NCBI GenBank assembly: GCA_009930425.1
Contig: RZYE01000005.1
Location: 1 to 37,645 of the forward strand
DNA from: Actinomycetota bacterium
Lineage (GTDB): Bacteria; Actinomycetota; Actinomycetes; Actinomycetales; Actinomycetaceae
Length of the DNA: 37,645 nucleotides
Direction: 5' to 3'
Both the position numbers and the translations under genes were made by a program. Below are positions 1 to 7,724 of the stretch, piece by piece. The notes under the pieces were generated by a model, which did no database searches, was not told the DNA's origin, and saw only the letters and a program-made list of their open reading frames with translations. Within the stretch, counting starts at the first letter, position 1. Each line of letters opens with the position of its first letter.

Positions 1-2
1 GG

Positions 3-314
3 GTCCCCGAGGCAGTCCTGGACGAGGACGGGCCGGTGCAGCCCGCGGTGGCGGAGGCGATGGCGCGGGGCGCCTGCGAGGTCCTCGGTTCGCGGTTCGC
101 GGTGGCGACCACCGGCGTCGCCGGTCCCGGCCCCGCCGGCGGGGTCCCTGCCGGAACGGTGGTCGTCTCCGCCCACGACGCCGGCACTGGAATGTTCCTC
201 ACCCGTCGGCTCGCCCTCGCGGGAGATCGCGACGAGGTCCGCTGGGGTGCCGTCGTATCAGCACTTGGAACGCTCGCCGAACTCGCGGAACAAACGGGCG
301 TTGCCAACCGTTGA
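3..314 (+). CDS. cinA: CinA family protein, C-terminal part (5' truncated by window)
   Basis: This is the C-terminal end of a CinA-type protein, the domain known in the family as nicotinamide-nucleotide amidase (NMN deamidase, pyridine nucleotide recycling). The open frame runs in from the window edge, so the true start is outside. The visible part has the family signature: AMARGA, then [11 protein letters not shown] and the GTVVVS strand. Its stop TGA (312-314) lies just before the next gene, clgR, so the two are probably co-transcribed. The cinA-clgR-DUF3046-recA order is common in actinobacteria and supports the call. Whether a full N-terminal MoCF domain is present cannot be seen. Confidence 0.88.
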   Translation, partial: VPEAVLDEDGPVQPAVAEAMARGACEVLGSRFAVATTGVAGPGPAGGVPAGTVVVSAHDAGTGMFLTRRLALAGDRDEVRWGAVVSALGTLAELAEQTGVANR

Positions 315-322
315 CCCAAGTG

Positions 323-721
323 ATGAACACCAACCGCACCCTCGCAGGCACCCGGCTCCGTGAGCACGCCGGGCCCGTGCCGCGCCCCACCTACACGGGC
401 CGCTTCGCCAAGGAGTCGCCCGCGATCGTGCTGCGCCGCGAGATCGGCGACGTCCTGCGGGCGGTTCGCCAGCACCAGGGTCGGACGCTGCGCGAGGTGT
501 CCTCCGCAGCCCAGGTCTCCCTCGGCTACCTCTCCGAGGTGGAGCGGGGACAGAAGGAGGCCTCCTCCGAACTCCTCGGTGCCATCTGCTCCGCCCTCGA
601 CGTACCCCTCTCCGTGGTGTTGCGGGAGGTCTCGGACCGCATCTCGCTGCTGGAAGGCGTGTCGATCCCCGACACGGTGCCCGCCGAGTTGGTCGAGCGC
701 TCCATGGTCCGCACCCGCTGA
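323..721 (+). CDS. clgR: XRE-family transcriptional regulator, ClgR homologue
   Basis: This is a small DNA-binding protein with one XRE-type helix-turn-helix at about residues 44-78 ([20 protein letters not shown], followed by [10 protein letters not shown]), which is near-diagnostic of ClgR. In Streptomyces and Corynebacterium, ClgR activates clp protease genes and other proteolysis or stress genes. A 38-residue extension precedes the helix-turn-helix. The start is uncertain: ATG 323 is taken here, GTG 320 is adjacent, and TTG 311 would overlap the cinA stop as TTGA and give 136 aa. No clear ribosome binding site decides between them. The protein ends in MVRTR and lacks the Ala-Ala tail that makes some ClgR proteins Clp substrates. 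Confidence 0.88.
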   Translation: MNTNRTLAGTRLREHAGPVPRPTYTGRFAKESPAIVLRREIGDVLRAVRQHQGRTLREVSSAAQVSLGYLSEVERGQKEASSELLGAICSALDVPLSVVLREVSDRISLLEGVSIPDTVPAELVERSMVRTR

Positions 722-723
722 CC

Positions 724-945
724 GTGAAGAGGTCGGAGTTCCGCACCGCCCTGTCGCAGTACTTCGAGCCGCGGTACGCGCAGGCCGTCCTCCATGACCT
801 GAGACTCCCGGCGATCGGATCCCGCACTCCGGCCGAGGCGCTCGAGGCGGAGGAGGACCCGCAGCGCGTCTGGGATGCGGTGTGCGCCGAGCTGCGCCTC
901 CCGGAGGACGCACGCTTCCCGCACCGGGCGGACGTCGCGAACTGA
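724..945 (+). CDS. DUF3046 domain protein
   Basis: This is a 73-residue protein starting at GTG, 2 nt after the clgR stop, so it is probably translated from the same message. The sequence fits the actinobacterial DUF3046 family: a short N-terminal helix (RSEFRTALSQYF), a central LRLPAIGSRTPAEAL segment and a C-terminal DPQRVWDAVCAEL segment. The family is typically found just upstream of recA, as here. Its function is unknown. No membrane segment, signal peptide or metal-binding motif is visible. After it come about 218 bp of recA regulatory region. Confidence 0.85.
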   Translation: MKRSEFRTALSQYFEPRYAQAVLHDLRLPAIGSRTPAEALEAEEDPQRVWDAVCAELRLPEDARFPHRADVAN

Positions 946-972
946 GCGACACGCCGGGGCGAAGGCTGGCCT

Positions 973-988
973 CGAACACCTGTTCGCC
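973..988 (+). promoter_or_regulatory. LexA operator (SOS box) of recA
   Basis: TCGAACACCTGTTCGC matches the actinobacterial/Gram-positive LexA box TCGAACACATGTTCGA at 14 of 16 positions, and its arms CGAAC and GTTCG are perfect. A TACTGT -10 hexamer follows at 991-996, so the box would sit between the -35 and -10 elements of an upstream recA promoter. No convincing -35 is visible. The repressor gene lexA is in the same window. Confidence 0.88.
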
Positions 989-1052
989 GTACTGTGTCCA
1001 CATGTGATGGCTGTGTCGCGGCGTCCACAGGTGGTGGGAGTCGCGGAACGGG

Positions 1053-1075
1053 ATGTCAGTGGCCGGGCATACAGT
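1053..1075 (+). promoter_or_regulatory. RecA-NDp-type (PafBC-dependent) promoter of recA
   Basis: ATGTCAGTG (1053-1061), then exactly 8 nt, then TACAGT (1070-1075). This reproduces the mycobacterial RecA-NDp consensus tTGTCRGtG-N8-TAnnnT in all but the first, weakly conserved base. In mycobacteria this motif drives LexA/RecA-independent DNA-damage induction through PafBC. It lies about 80 nt downstream of the LexA box and would start transcription near 1082, about 80 nt before recA. pafBC is not in the window. Confidence 0.75.
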
Positions 1076-1126
1076 CACATCGAACCGTCCGGAGAGGGCG
1101 GTACGAGGAAGGCCAGTCCTGTAGGA

Positions 1127-1142
1127 GGCGGGCTTCCCCGCC
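1127..1142 (+). other. Small hairpin in the recA 5' untranslated region
   Basis: GGCGGG (1127-1132), loop CTTC, CCCGCC (1137-1142) form a perfect 6-bp GC stem. It ends about 8 nt before the recA ribosome binding site (GAGAGGTG near 1150-1157). It could stabilise the leader or influence ribosome access; no function is demonstrated. Confidence 0.35.
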
Positions 1143-1163
1143 GGACCGGAGAGGTGAACGACC

Positions 1164-2210
1164 ATGGCCGCACCAGTGGCAGACCGCGCGAAGGCACTCG
1201 AATCAGCACTCGCGCAGATAGACAAGAACTTCGGCAAGGGTTCGGTCATGAGGCTGGGCGACGATTCGCGTCCGCCCGTCGCCGTCATCCCGACCGGCTC
1301 CGTCGCGTTGGACATCGCGCTGGGCATCGGTGGCCTGCCGCGTGGGCGCGTGGTGGAGATCTACGGTCCGGAATCCTCCGGCAAGACCACCGTCGCCCTT
1401 CACGCGGTGGCGAATGCGCAACGCGCAGGCGGGATCGCCGCCTTCATCGACGCGGAGCACGCCCTGGACCCCGACTACGCCAAGAGGCTCGGCGTGGACA
1501 CGGACGCACTCCTGGTCTCCCAGCCGGACACCGGTGAGCAGGCCCTCGAGATCATGGACATGCTGATCCGTTCCGGAGCGCTCGACATCATCGTCGTCGA
1601 CTCCGTCGCGGCGCTCGTTCCCAAGGCGGAGATCGAGGGGGACATGGGGGACTCCCACGTGGGCCTGCAGGCGCGGCTGATGTCGCAGGCGCTGCGCAAG
1701 ATCACCGGGGCACTGTCCTCCTCGGGCACCACCGCGATCTTCATCAACCAGCTGCGGGAGAAGATCGGTGTGTTCTTCGGGTCCCCGGAGACCACGACGG
1801 GCGGCAAGGCGCTCAAGTTCTACTCCTCGGTTCGGCTCGACGTGCGCCGGATCGAGACCCTCAAGGAGGGCTCCGAGTCGGTCGGCAACCGGACGCGCGT
1901 GAAGGTCGTGAAGAACAAGATGGCCCCGCCGTTCAAGCAGGCGGAGTTCGACATCCTCTACGGCCACGGCATCTCCCGGGAGGGCAGCCTCCTCGACCTC
2001 GGCGTGGAGCACGGCATCGTGCGGAAGTCCGGTGCCTGGTACACCTACGAGGGTGACCAGCTCGGGCAGGGCAAGGAGAACTCCCGGCGCTTCCTGATCG
2101 ACAACCCGGAGCTCGCCGAGGAGATCGAGGTGAAGATCCTCACGAAGCTCGGGATCGGGGTGGGCGCAGCTGTTCCCGAGGCGAAGCCGGCGGTTCCCGA
2201 GGGGTTCTAG
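1164..2210 (+). CDS. recA: Recombinase RecA
   Basis: RecA is the strand-exchange recombinase and co-protease that triggers LexA self-cleavage. The 348-residue length is normal. Visible elements are the N-terminal oligomerisation helix, Walker A GPESSGKT (68-75), Walker B DIIVVDS (141-147), loop L1 region [10 protein letters not shown] (158-167), and loop L2 beginning [10 protein letters not shown] (202-211) and continuing to residue 218. No intein interrupts it, unlike in M. tuberculosis. The start ATG is preceded by GAGAGGTG, a strong ribosome binding site. Upstream are a LexA box and a RecA-NDp motif, implying two independent DNA-damage inputs. The stop TAG shares its G with the GTG start of recX. 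Confidence 0.99.
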   Translation: MAAPVADRAKALESALAQIDKNFGKGSVMRLGDDSRPPVAVIPTGSVALDIALGIGGLPRGRVVEIYGPESSGKTTVALHAVANAQRAGGIAAFIDAEHALDPDYAKRLGVDTDALLVSQPDTGEQALEIMDMLIRSGALDIIVVDSVAALVPKAEIEGDMGDSHVGLQARLMSQALRKITGALSSSGTTAIFINQLREKIGVFFGSPETTTGGKALKFYSSVRLDVRRIETLKEGSESVGNRTRVKVVKNKMAPPFKQAEFDILYGHGISREGSLLDLGVEHGIVRKSGAWYTYEGDQLGQGKENSRRFLIDNPELAEEIEVKILTKLGIGVGAAVPEAKPAVPEGF

Positions 2211-2737
2211 TGTCGGGCAGGCGGTGGGCTCGTCCCGGGGACGAGCCCACCGGTACCCGTCCGGCAGATCCCGCTGCGCTGGAGGCCGAGGCACGCACGA
2301 TCGTCCTGCGCCAGCTCGGGATGCGGGCGCGCACCCGGGAGCAGTTGGCAGCGAGGCTGCTGGACCGCGGCATCCCGGAGGTGGTTGCCACCCGCGTGCT
2401 GGACAGGTTCGAGGAGGTCGGCCTCGTTGACGACTCCGCCTACGCCGAGATGCTGGTGCGCACCCAGCGCGAGTCCAGGGGACTCTCCCGGCGCGCCCTT
2501 GCCCGCGAGATGCGCTCCCACGGCGTCGCCGATGAGACTGCTGCCGCCGCGCTCGAGGACGTGAGCCGCGAGGACGAGGAGGCGACCGCGCTCGCCCTCG
2601 CCCGGAGGAAGGCGGCGGCCACCCGCGACCTTGAGCGCCCCGTACGCGAACGGCGGATCGCTGCGATGCTCGGCAGGAAGGGCTACGGAGTCGACGTGGT
2701 GGTGCGGGTGACACGTCGCGTGCTGGACGAGGACTGA
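2210..2737 (+). CDS. recX: Regulatory protein RecX
   Basis: RecX binds RecA filaments and inhibits their extension and ATPase. This 175-residue protein has the three-helix repeats of the family: the first around ARTIVLRQLGMRARTREQL, the second around GLVDDSAYAEMLV, and a third around residues 125-170 including RKGYG. The GTG start shares one base with the recA stop (TAGTG), so translation should be coupled. No other start codon lies in frame upstream of the conserved core, so GTG 2210 is forced. The first 15 codons contain a near-perfect 31-nt palindrome (listed separately) that could reduce recX expression relative to recA. Confidence 0.95.
   Translation: MSGRRWARPGDEPTGTRPADPAALEAEARTIVLRQLGMRARTREQLAARLLDRGIPEVVATRVLDRFEEVGLVDDSAYAEMLVRTQRESRGLSRRALAREMRSHGVADETAAAALEDVSREDEEATALALARRKAAATRDLERPVRERRIAAMLGRKGYGVDVVVRVTRRVLDED
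2222..2252 (+). promoter_or_regulatory. 31-nt hairpin at the recA/recX junction (putative attenuator)
   Basis: Arms at 2222-2236 and 2238-2252 are perfectly complementary over 15 bp (CGGTGGGCTCGTCCC and its reverse complement) around a single central base. In RNA this gives a stem of about 14 bp with a tight loop, starting 12 nt after the recA stop and lying inside the recX coding sequence. No T-run follows, so a classical intrinsic terminator is not shown. Partial termination between recA and recX is known in E. coli, which makes attenuation a reasonable inference. Confidence 0.6.
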
Positions 2738-2793
2738 GGAGCCGCAGGTCCAAAGGACGGACGCACGGCCGCGAACCGGGATATGAACGAGGG

Positions 2794-4446
2794 GTGGAAA
2801 CCACCATCGCCCTGCCCATCGACCAGGTCGCCACCGCGGCCGGTATCGATCCGGGCCTCCTCGAACCCCATGGCCGATTCGTCGCGAAGCTCCCGCTCGA
2901 GCTGGACGGGCCACCCACCGCTGCCCTGGTGCTCGTCACCGCGATCACCCCGACCCCGCTGGGCGAGGGCAAGACGACCACTGCCATCGGCCTCGCACAG
3001 GGGCTCGCACGCCTGGGCCACCGGCCGGTGCTCGCGCTCCGGCAGCCATCGCTCGGTCCCACGTTCAGCATCAAGGGCGGCGCGGCCGGGGCCGGCCGCA
3101 GCCAGGTCGTCCCCAGTGAACTGCTGAACCTGCACCTCACCGGGGACTTCCATGCGGTGACCTCGGCCCACAACCTGCTCGCGGCGATGGTCGACAACCA
3201 CCTCCACCACGGAAACGCCACCGGCCTCGACCCGCACACGATCACCTGGCCCCGGGTGCTGGACGTCAACGACCGCGCGCTCCGGCACATCGTCGTCGGC
3301 CTCGGTGGCCGTGTCGACGGCGTCCCACGCCAGGCCTCGTTCGAGATCACCGCGGCCTCCGAGGTCATGACGATCCTCGCCCTGGCCCATGACCTCGCGG
3401 ACCTCCGGGCGCGCCTCGCGCGGATCGTGGTGGGCTATCGCTTCGACGGCTCGGCCGTCACGGCAGAGGATCTCGGCGCGGCCGGATCGATGGCGGTCCT
3501 GCTCCGGGACGCCCTGCGGCCGAACCTCATGCAGACCTCGGAGGGAACCCCCGCGATCATCCACACCGGGCCGTTCGGCAACATCTCCACGGGCAACTCG
3601 TCCGTGGTCGCCGACCTCGTGGGCGCCCGGCTCGGTGACTTCCTCATCACCGAGGCCGGCTTCGGTACGGACCTCGGCGCGGAGCGCTACGTCAACATCA
3701 AGTCACGGGAGACCGGGTTGGCCCCCCGGGTGGCCGTGGTCGTCGTGACCGTGCGCGCGCTGAAGGCCCACAGCGGGCACTTCACGATCCTCCCGGGCAA
3801 GGCGCTCCCCCCCGAACTGTTCCAGGAGGATCCGGCCGCCGTTCGCGCCGGGCTGCACAACCTCGATCACCATCTCGCGACGGTCCGCCGCTGGGGCGTG
3901 CCCGCAGTGGTCGCCCTCAACGCCTTCCCGGAGGACCGGCCCAGCGAGCACGCCGTCGTGCTCGAGCATGTCGCGACGCAGGGCGTTCCCGCCGTCGTGG
4001 CCCGGCATGTCGCCGACGGTGGCGAGGGTGCAGAGGACCTCGCCCGCGCCGTCGTCGCGGCCGCAGGGCAGGACGCCACCCTCGTGCGGGACTACGAGCT
4101 GGACGAGCCGCTGGCGGACAAGATCGAGGCCGTCGCGCGCCGTGTCTACGGAGCCCGCGGGATCGAGCTGAGCCGGGAGGCGGCGCGAGAACTGGACCGC
4201 TTCACGGGCCTCGGCTTCGGGGGCCTTCCCGTCGTGGTGGCGAAGACGCACCTCTCCCTCACCCACCAGCCGCGCCTCGTGGCGGACGACTGGCTCCTCC
4301 CGGTGCGGGAGGTGCGGCTCGCCGCCGGGGCCGGTTACGTGTACGCCATCTGCGGGACCATGTCCACCATGCCGGGGCTGCCCACCCACCCGAACGCCGA
4401 GAGGATCGACCTGGACGCCGTCGGTGAGGTCACGGGCCTGATCTGA
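2794..4446 (+). CDS. fhs: Formate--tetrahydrofolate ligase
   Basis: This enzyme makes 10-formyltetrahydrofolate from formate, ATP and tetrahydrofolate in one-carbon metabolism. At 550 residues it is near the family norm. Diagnostic segments are the ATP-binding TPLGEGKTT (54-62), QPSLGPTFSIKGGAAG (84-99), the GNISTGNSS region and EAGFGTDLGAERY. The GTG start has GAGGGG immediately before it, which is too close to be an ideal ribosome binding site. TATGAA ends 6 nt upstream, so leaderless expression is possible but weaker than for other genes here. It stands alone between recX and miaB, which are usually closer together in actinobacteria, suggesting insertion of this gene. No folD is nearby. 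Confidence 0.97.
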   Translation: METTIALPIDQVATAAGIDPGLLEPHGRFVAKLPLELDGPPTAALVLVTAITPTPLGEGKTTTAIGLAQGLARLGHRPVLALRQPSLGPTFSIKGGAAGAGRSQVVPSELLNLHLTGDFHAVTSAHNLLAAMVDNHLHHGNATGLDPHTITWPRVLDVNDRALRHIVVGLGGRVDGVPRQASFEITAASEVMTILALAHDLADLRARLARIVVGYRFDGSAVTAEDLGAAGSMAVLLRDALRPNLMQTSEGTPAIIHTGPFGNISTGNSSVVADLVGARLGDFLITEAGFGTDLGAERYVNIKSRETGLAPRVAVVVVTVRALKAHSGHFTILPGKALPPELFQEDPAAVRAGLHNLDHHLATVRRWGVPAVVALNAFPEDRPSEHAVVLEHVATQGVPAVVARHVADGGEGAEDLARAVVAAAGQDATLVRDYELDEPLADKIEAVARRVYGARGIELSREAARELDRFTGLGFGGLPVVVAKTHLSLTHQPRLVADDWLLPVREVRLAAGAGYVYAICGTMSTMPGLPTHPNAERIDLDAVGEVTGLI

Positions 4447-4466
4447 AGCCGCCACACCGCACCGCT

Positions 4467-4472
4467 TACACT
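4467..4472 (+). promoter_or_regulatory. -10 element for leaderless miaB transcript
   Basis: TACACT ends 7 nt before the miaB ATG at 4480, which puts the expected transcription start on the A of ATG. There is no Shine-Dalgarno sequence. No strong -35 is seen in the 33-bp gap. Confidence 0.6.
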
Positions 4473-4479
4473 GTGGGCG

Positions 4480-5958
4480 ATGCGCACCTACCACGTTCGC
4501 ACCCTCGGGTGCCAGATGAACGTCCATGACTCCGAGCGGCTCGCCGGCCTGCTCGACGTGGCGGGCTACCTCCCGGCCGCGGCGGTTCCCGAGGCGCTCG
4601 CGCGGGCAACCGAGGCCGGCGACGGCGGTGCGGACGTCGTCGTCATCAACACCTGCTCGGTGCGCGAGAACGCGGCCACCCGCCTCTTCGGCAACCTCGG
4701 ACAGCTCGCCGCCGTGAAGCGCGAGCGGCCCGGGATGCAGATCGCCGTCGGGGGCTGCCTCGCCCAGCAGATGCGCGCGGGGATCGTGGAGCGGGCGCCT
4801 TGGGTGGACGTCGTGTTCGGCACCCACAACCTGGACGTCCTGCCCGCGCTCCTCGACCGTGCCCGCCACAACGCCGAGGCGCAGGTGGAGATCGAGGAGT
4901 CGCTCAAGGTGTTCCCGTCCACGCTGCCCACGCATCGCGAGAGCGTCTACGCGGCCTGGGTGTCCATCTCGGTCGGCTGCAACAACACCTGCACCTTCTG
5001 CATCGTGCCGCAGTTGCGCGGCCGGGAGAGGGACCGGCGTCCCGGGGACGTCCTCGCCGAGGTGGCAGCAGTCGTCGCGGAGGGCGCGCTGGAGGTGACG
5101 CTGCTCGGCCAGAACGTCAACTCCTACGGCGTGAGCTTCGGCGAGCGCGGCGCCTTCGCCCAGCTGCTGCGGGCCTGCGGGGACGTCGAGGGGCTCGAGC
5201 GGGTGCGCTTCACCTCGCCCCACCCGGCCGCCTTCACCGATGACGTCATCGCGGCGATGGCGGAGACCGGCAACGTGATGCCCTCGCTCCACATGCCGCT
5301 CCAGTCCGGTTCGGATTCCGTGCTGCGCGCCATGCGCCGTTCGTACCGGGCCGAACGCTTCCTCGGGATCCTGGACCGCGTCCGGGACGCGATCCCCGAC
5401 GCCGCCATCACCTCGGACATCATCGTCGGCTTCCCCGGCGAGACGGAGGAGGACTTCCGGGCCACCCTCGACGTCGTGGAGGCCTCCCGCTTCTCTGCGG
5501 CCTTCACGTTCCAGTACTCGCCTCGCCCCGGCACGCCTGCGGCGGACCGGGACGACCAGGTGCCCGCGGACGTCGTGGCCGAGCGCTACCAGCGGCTGCT
5601 GCGGCTGCAGGAGCGCATCTCCACCGAGGAGAACGAGGCGCAGGTGGGCCGGGAGGTGGAAGTGGTCGTCGCCGAGGGGCTCGGGAGGAAGGACTGTGCC
5701 ACGGCCCGTGTCAGCGGCAGGGCCCGTGACAACCGGCTCGTCCACGTGGCGCTCCCCGCCGAGGGCGAGGCGCCGCGGCCCGGGGACGTGGTGCGCGCCG
5801 TCGTCACGCACGGAGCTCCCCACCACCTCGTGGCGGACTCGGCCGTGGCGACCGGCGTGCTACCCGTGCGCCGCACGCGCGCCGGGGACGTCTGGCAGGC
5901 ACGGCGGGAGGCGCCGTCCCCGGGGGTGGCGCTCGGCGTTCCCACGGTCCGCCGCTGA
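4480..5958 (+). CDS. miaB: tRNA-2-methylthio-N6-dimethylallyladenosine synthase MiaB
   Basis: MiaB is a radical-SAM methylthiotransferase that adds the 2-methylthio group to i6A37 of tRNA, after MiaA. The 492-residue protein has the N-terminal UPF0004 domain with cluster cysteines C11 (TLGCQMN), C59 (NTCSVRE) and C93 (GGCLAQ). The radical-SAM triad CNNTCTFC is C167, C171 and C174, and a C-terminal TRAM domain spans about residues 380-450. The start follows a -10 TACACT by 7 nt with no ribosome binding site, so the mRNA is probably leaderless. Its stop and that of the convergent ybjN-like gene both lie in the palindrome TGACGTCA (5956-5963), leaving no room for a terminator. Its partner gene miaA lies 0.9 kb downstream. 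Confidence 0.97.
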   Translation: MRTYHVRTLGCQMNVHDSERLAGLLDVAGYLPAAAVPEALARATEAGDGGADVVVINTCSVRENAATRLFGNLGQLAAVKRERPGMQIAVGGCLAQQMRAGIVERAPWVDVVFGTHNLDVLPALLDRARHNAEAQVEIEESLKVFPSTLPTHRESVYAAWVSISVGCNNTCTFCIVPQLRGRERDRRPGDVLAEVAAVVAEGALEVTLLGQNVNSYGVSFGERGAFAQLLRACGDVEGLERVRFTSPHPAAFTDDVIAAMAETGNVMPSLHMPLQSGSDSVLRAMRRSYRAERFLGILDRVRDAIPDAAITSDIIVGFPGETEEDFRATLDVVEASRFSAAFTFQYSPRPGTPAADRDDQVPADVVAERYQRLLRLQERISTEENEAQVGREVEVVVAEGLGRKDCATARVSGRARDNRLVHVALPAEGEAPRPGDVVRAVVTHGAPHHLVADSAVATGVLPVRRTRAGDVWQARREAPSPGVALGVPTVRR

Positions 5959-5960
5959 CG

Positions 5961-6380
5961 TCAGGGGGGTGCGCCCAGCGCGCGGAGGAACGCGACCCCG
6001 GTGGAGAGCGCGCAGTCGAGGTGGGCGAGCAGCTGCTCGTCGGACAACCCCTCGGCGAGCGAGACCAGGTAGCGCGTGACCACGGTGACGCCGCCGTCCA
6101 CCGGCCGGGTGACGCAGGTGGGCCAGCGGTGGTCACGGTTCCAGTCGTTCGTCGCCATGAGGAGGGCCGGCCGGTGCCACTCCTCGACCACATGCCCCCA
6201 CGATCCCTCCACGACGAGGATCCCGTCCTGGATCGCGAGGTCGAACGCGAAGCCGTCCCACGTCCCGGTCACGTGATCGCCTGATGTCCGGGTGACGTAG
6301 CCGCGTCTCGCCAGCGCGACCGCCACCCGGGAGAGCGTGAGCTCGCGGGTCAGTTCGGGACCGTCAGGGAGGGGGCTCAT
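5961..6380 (-). CDS. YbjN domain-containing protein (first of two)
   Basis: This 139-residue protein has the YbjN fold layout: an N-terminal helix followed by GYVTRTSGDHVTGTWDGFAF, an antiparallel sheet, and a C-terminal helix (LSDEQLLAHLDCALSTGVAF). YbjN proteins are small, class-I-chaperone-like folds of uncertain role, linked to stress in E. coli. Its ATG overlaps the stop of the upstream YbjN gene by 4 bp (ATGA), so the two are translated together and the products may form a heteromer. It converges on miaB. No membrane segment or catalytic motif is visible. Confidence 0.8.
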   Translation of the reverse strand: MSPLPDGPELTRELTLSRVAVALARRGYVTRTSGDHVTGTWDGFAFDLAIQDGILVVEGSWGHVVEEWHRPALLMATNDWNRDHRWPTCVTRPVDGGVTVVTRYLVSLAEGLSDEQLLAHLDCALSTGVAFLRALGAPP

Positions 6381-6811
6381 GACATGCCGAACGGGTCCGG
6401 GAAGGCGTGGTCCAGCGCCGCGAGCGCTCGGGGGAGGTCGTCCATCGCCCGGCCGACGATCCCCGCGAGCTGTGCGTCGGTGACACCGGCAGGCAGCCAG
6501 TGGGCGCCCTGGGCGAGCACCACGATCTCACCGCGGTCGGTGACGGTCAGCGAGAGCGCGGGACCGGACGACGTCCGGTTCGCCATGTCGACGACGTCGC
6601 GGACCCGTGCCTGGTGGTCCACGGAGATGCGGCGCGGCCAGCGACACCGCAGCACGAGCGCTGCCGCCGGGGGGCCCACGACCACGACCTCGACCGTTCC
6701 GAAGGAACGCTGCACGAGGAAGCGACCCGCGCCGTCGGAGTACCGCTCCCGGTTGCCGAGCGCTGCGGCCACACGGTCCTCGTCGAGGGGCAGAACCGCC
6801 TGTGGGACCAT
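6377..6811 (-). CDS. YbjN domain-containing protein (second of two)
   Basis: This 144-residue protein is the upstream partner of the ATGA-coupled YbjN pair. It has an N-terminal DEDRVAAALGN helix, a core with FGTVEVVVV and LSLTVTDRGEIVVLAQG strands, and a C-terminal helix ending in HAFPDPFGMS. The ATG at 6811 is chosen because a -10 TAGCAT (6819-6824, minus strand) ends exactly 7 nt upstream, giving a leaderless mRNA. ATG 6820 would also be in frame but sits inside that -10. A longer frame extends into miaA and is unlikely. The gene starts head-to-head with miaA, the two ATGs sharing the CCATGG area. YbjN pairs near miaA/miaB recur in actinobacteria; their function is unknown. Confidence 0.78.
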   Translation of the reverse strand: MVPQAVLPLDEDRVAAALGNRERYSDGAGRFLVQRSFGTVEVVVVGPPAAALVLRCRWPRRISVDHQARVRDVVDMANRTSSGPALSLTVTDRGEIVVLAQGAHWLPAGVTDAQLAGIVGRAMDDLPRALAALDHAFPDPFGMS

Positions 6812-6818
6812 GGACACC

Positions 6819-6824
6819 ATGCTA
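6819..6824 (-). promoter_or_regulatory. -10 element for leaderless YbjN-pair transcript
   Basis: Read on the minus strand, TAGCAT is followed by 7 nt and then ATG (6811-6809). The element lies on the first codons of miaA, so the promoter is embedded in a coding region on the opposite strand. Confidence 0.55.
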
Positions 6825-7724
6825 CGACCGGTGATCGCCGTGGTCGGGGCGACGGCGACGGGAAAGTCGCAGCTCGCGCTGGACCTGGCAGAGTCGCTGG
6901 GCAACGCGCAGGTGGTGAACGCGGACTCGATGCAGCTCTACCGCGGCATGGACATCGGGACCGCGAAGGTCCCCCCGGGCGAGCGGCGCGGCGTACCGCA
7001 CCACCAGCTCGACGTGCTGGAGCCGAGCCAGGAAGCCTCGGTCGCCGCCTACCAGCGGTACGCGCGCGCCGACGTCGAGCGCATCCGCGCGGCGGGGGAC
7101 TGGGCGGTGGTGGCCGGCGGGTCCGGACTGTACGTGCAGGCCCTGCTCGACGAGCTCGAACTCCCGGGAACCGACCCGGTCCTGCGCGCCGGGATCGAGG
7201 CCCGGCTCGCCCGGCTGGGGCCCCGGGCACTGCACGACGAGCTGCGTGCCGTGGACCCGGTGGCCGCCGGGATCATCGACCCGCGCAACAGCCGGCGCGT
7301 GGTGCGAGCGCTCGAGGTGATCCGGCTCACCGGCGCCCCGTTCGCGGCCAGTCTGCCGCGCGGCGAGTCGCACTGGCCGTCGCTGCGGATCGGCCTGCGC
7401 GTGGAGGCTGGCGAGCTGGACCGCCGGATCGGGTTGCGGGCACACCGGATGCTGGCGGACGGACTCCTGGACGAGGTCGCTGTGCTGCCTCCGCTCTCCC
7501 GGACCGCCTCGCGCGCGACGGGCTACGCCGAGGCCCTCTCCCACCTCGCCGGGCGACTGACCCGGGAGGAGACCACCGACGCCATCGCGCTCGCCACCCG
7601 GCAGCTCGCGCGACGGCAGGAGAAGTGGTTCCGGAGGGATCCACGGATCCACTGGATCGACGCGTCGGACCCCGGTTCCGTGCTCGAGCTGGCCCTCAGT
7701 ACGCTGGGGCAATGGCAGCGCTGA
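6819..7724 (+). CDS. miaA: tRNA dimethylallyltransferase MiaA
   Basis: MiaA transfers dimethylallyl from DMAPP to A37 of tRNA, the first step before MiaB. The 301-residue protein shows the P-loop GATATGKS (10-17), VNADSMQLYRGMDIGTAK (33-50) with the catalytic aspartate and substrate-binding residues, the GGSGLYV loop, and the C-terminal RRQEKWFRRDPRIHW segment. ATG 6819 is used; ATG 6810 is in frame three codons upstream and equally possible, and neither has a good ribosome binding site. The gene is divergent from the YbjN pair, with overlapping start regions, and overlaps dapF by 13 bp at its 3' end. Confidence 0.96.
   Translation: MLRPVIAVVGATATGKSQLALDLAESLGNAQVVNADSMQLYRGMDIGTAKVPPGERRGVPHHQLDVLEPSQEASVAAYQRYARADVERIRAAGDWAVVAGGSGLYVQALLDELELPGTDPVLRAGIEARLARLGPRALHDELRAVDPVAAGIIDPRNSRRVVRALEVIRLTGAPFAASLPRGESHWPSLRIGLRVEAGELDRRIGLRAHRMLADGLLDEVAVLPPLSRTASRATGYAEALSHLAGRLTREETTDAIALATRQLARRQEKWFRRDPRIHWIDASDPGSVLELALSTLGQWQR
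7700..7705 (+). promoter_or_regulatory. -10 element for leaderless dapF transcript
   Basis: TACGCT lies inside the end of miaA and is followed by 6 nt (GGGGCA) and the dapF ATG at 7712. This would give dapF its own leaderless message in addition to read-through from miaA. Confidence 0.4.

Noticed and set aside
1203-3368. 721-codon open frame on the minus strand across recA, recX and fhs
   Set aside because: It is antisense to three certain genes, has a low-complexity R/P/G/H-rich translation and no family motif. Such frames are expected from third-position GC bias.
3703-5826. 707-codon minus-strand frame across fhs and miaB
   Set aside because: Antisense shadow of two well-supported enzymes; composition is unlike a real protein.
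6407-7711. Long in-frame extension upstream of dapF
   Set aside because: It runs through miaA and the YbjN gene in the wrong frame; DapF homology starts only at about 7712.
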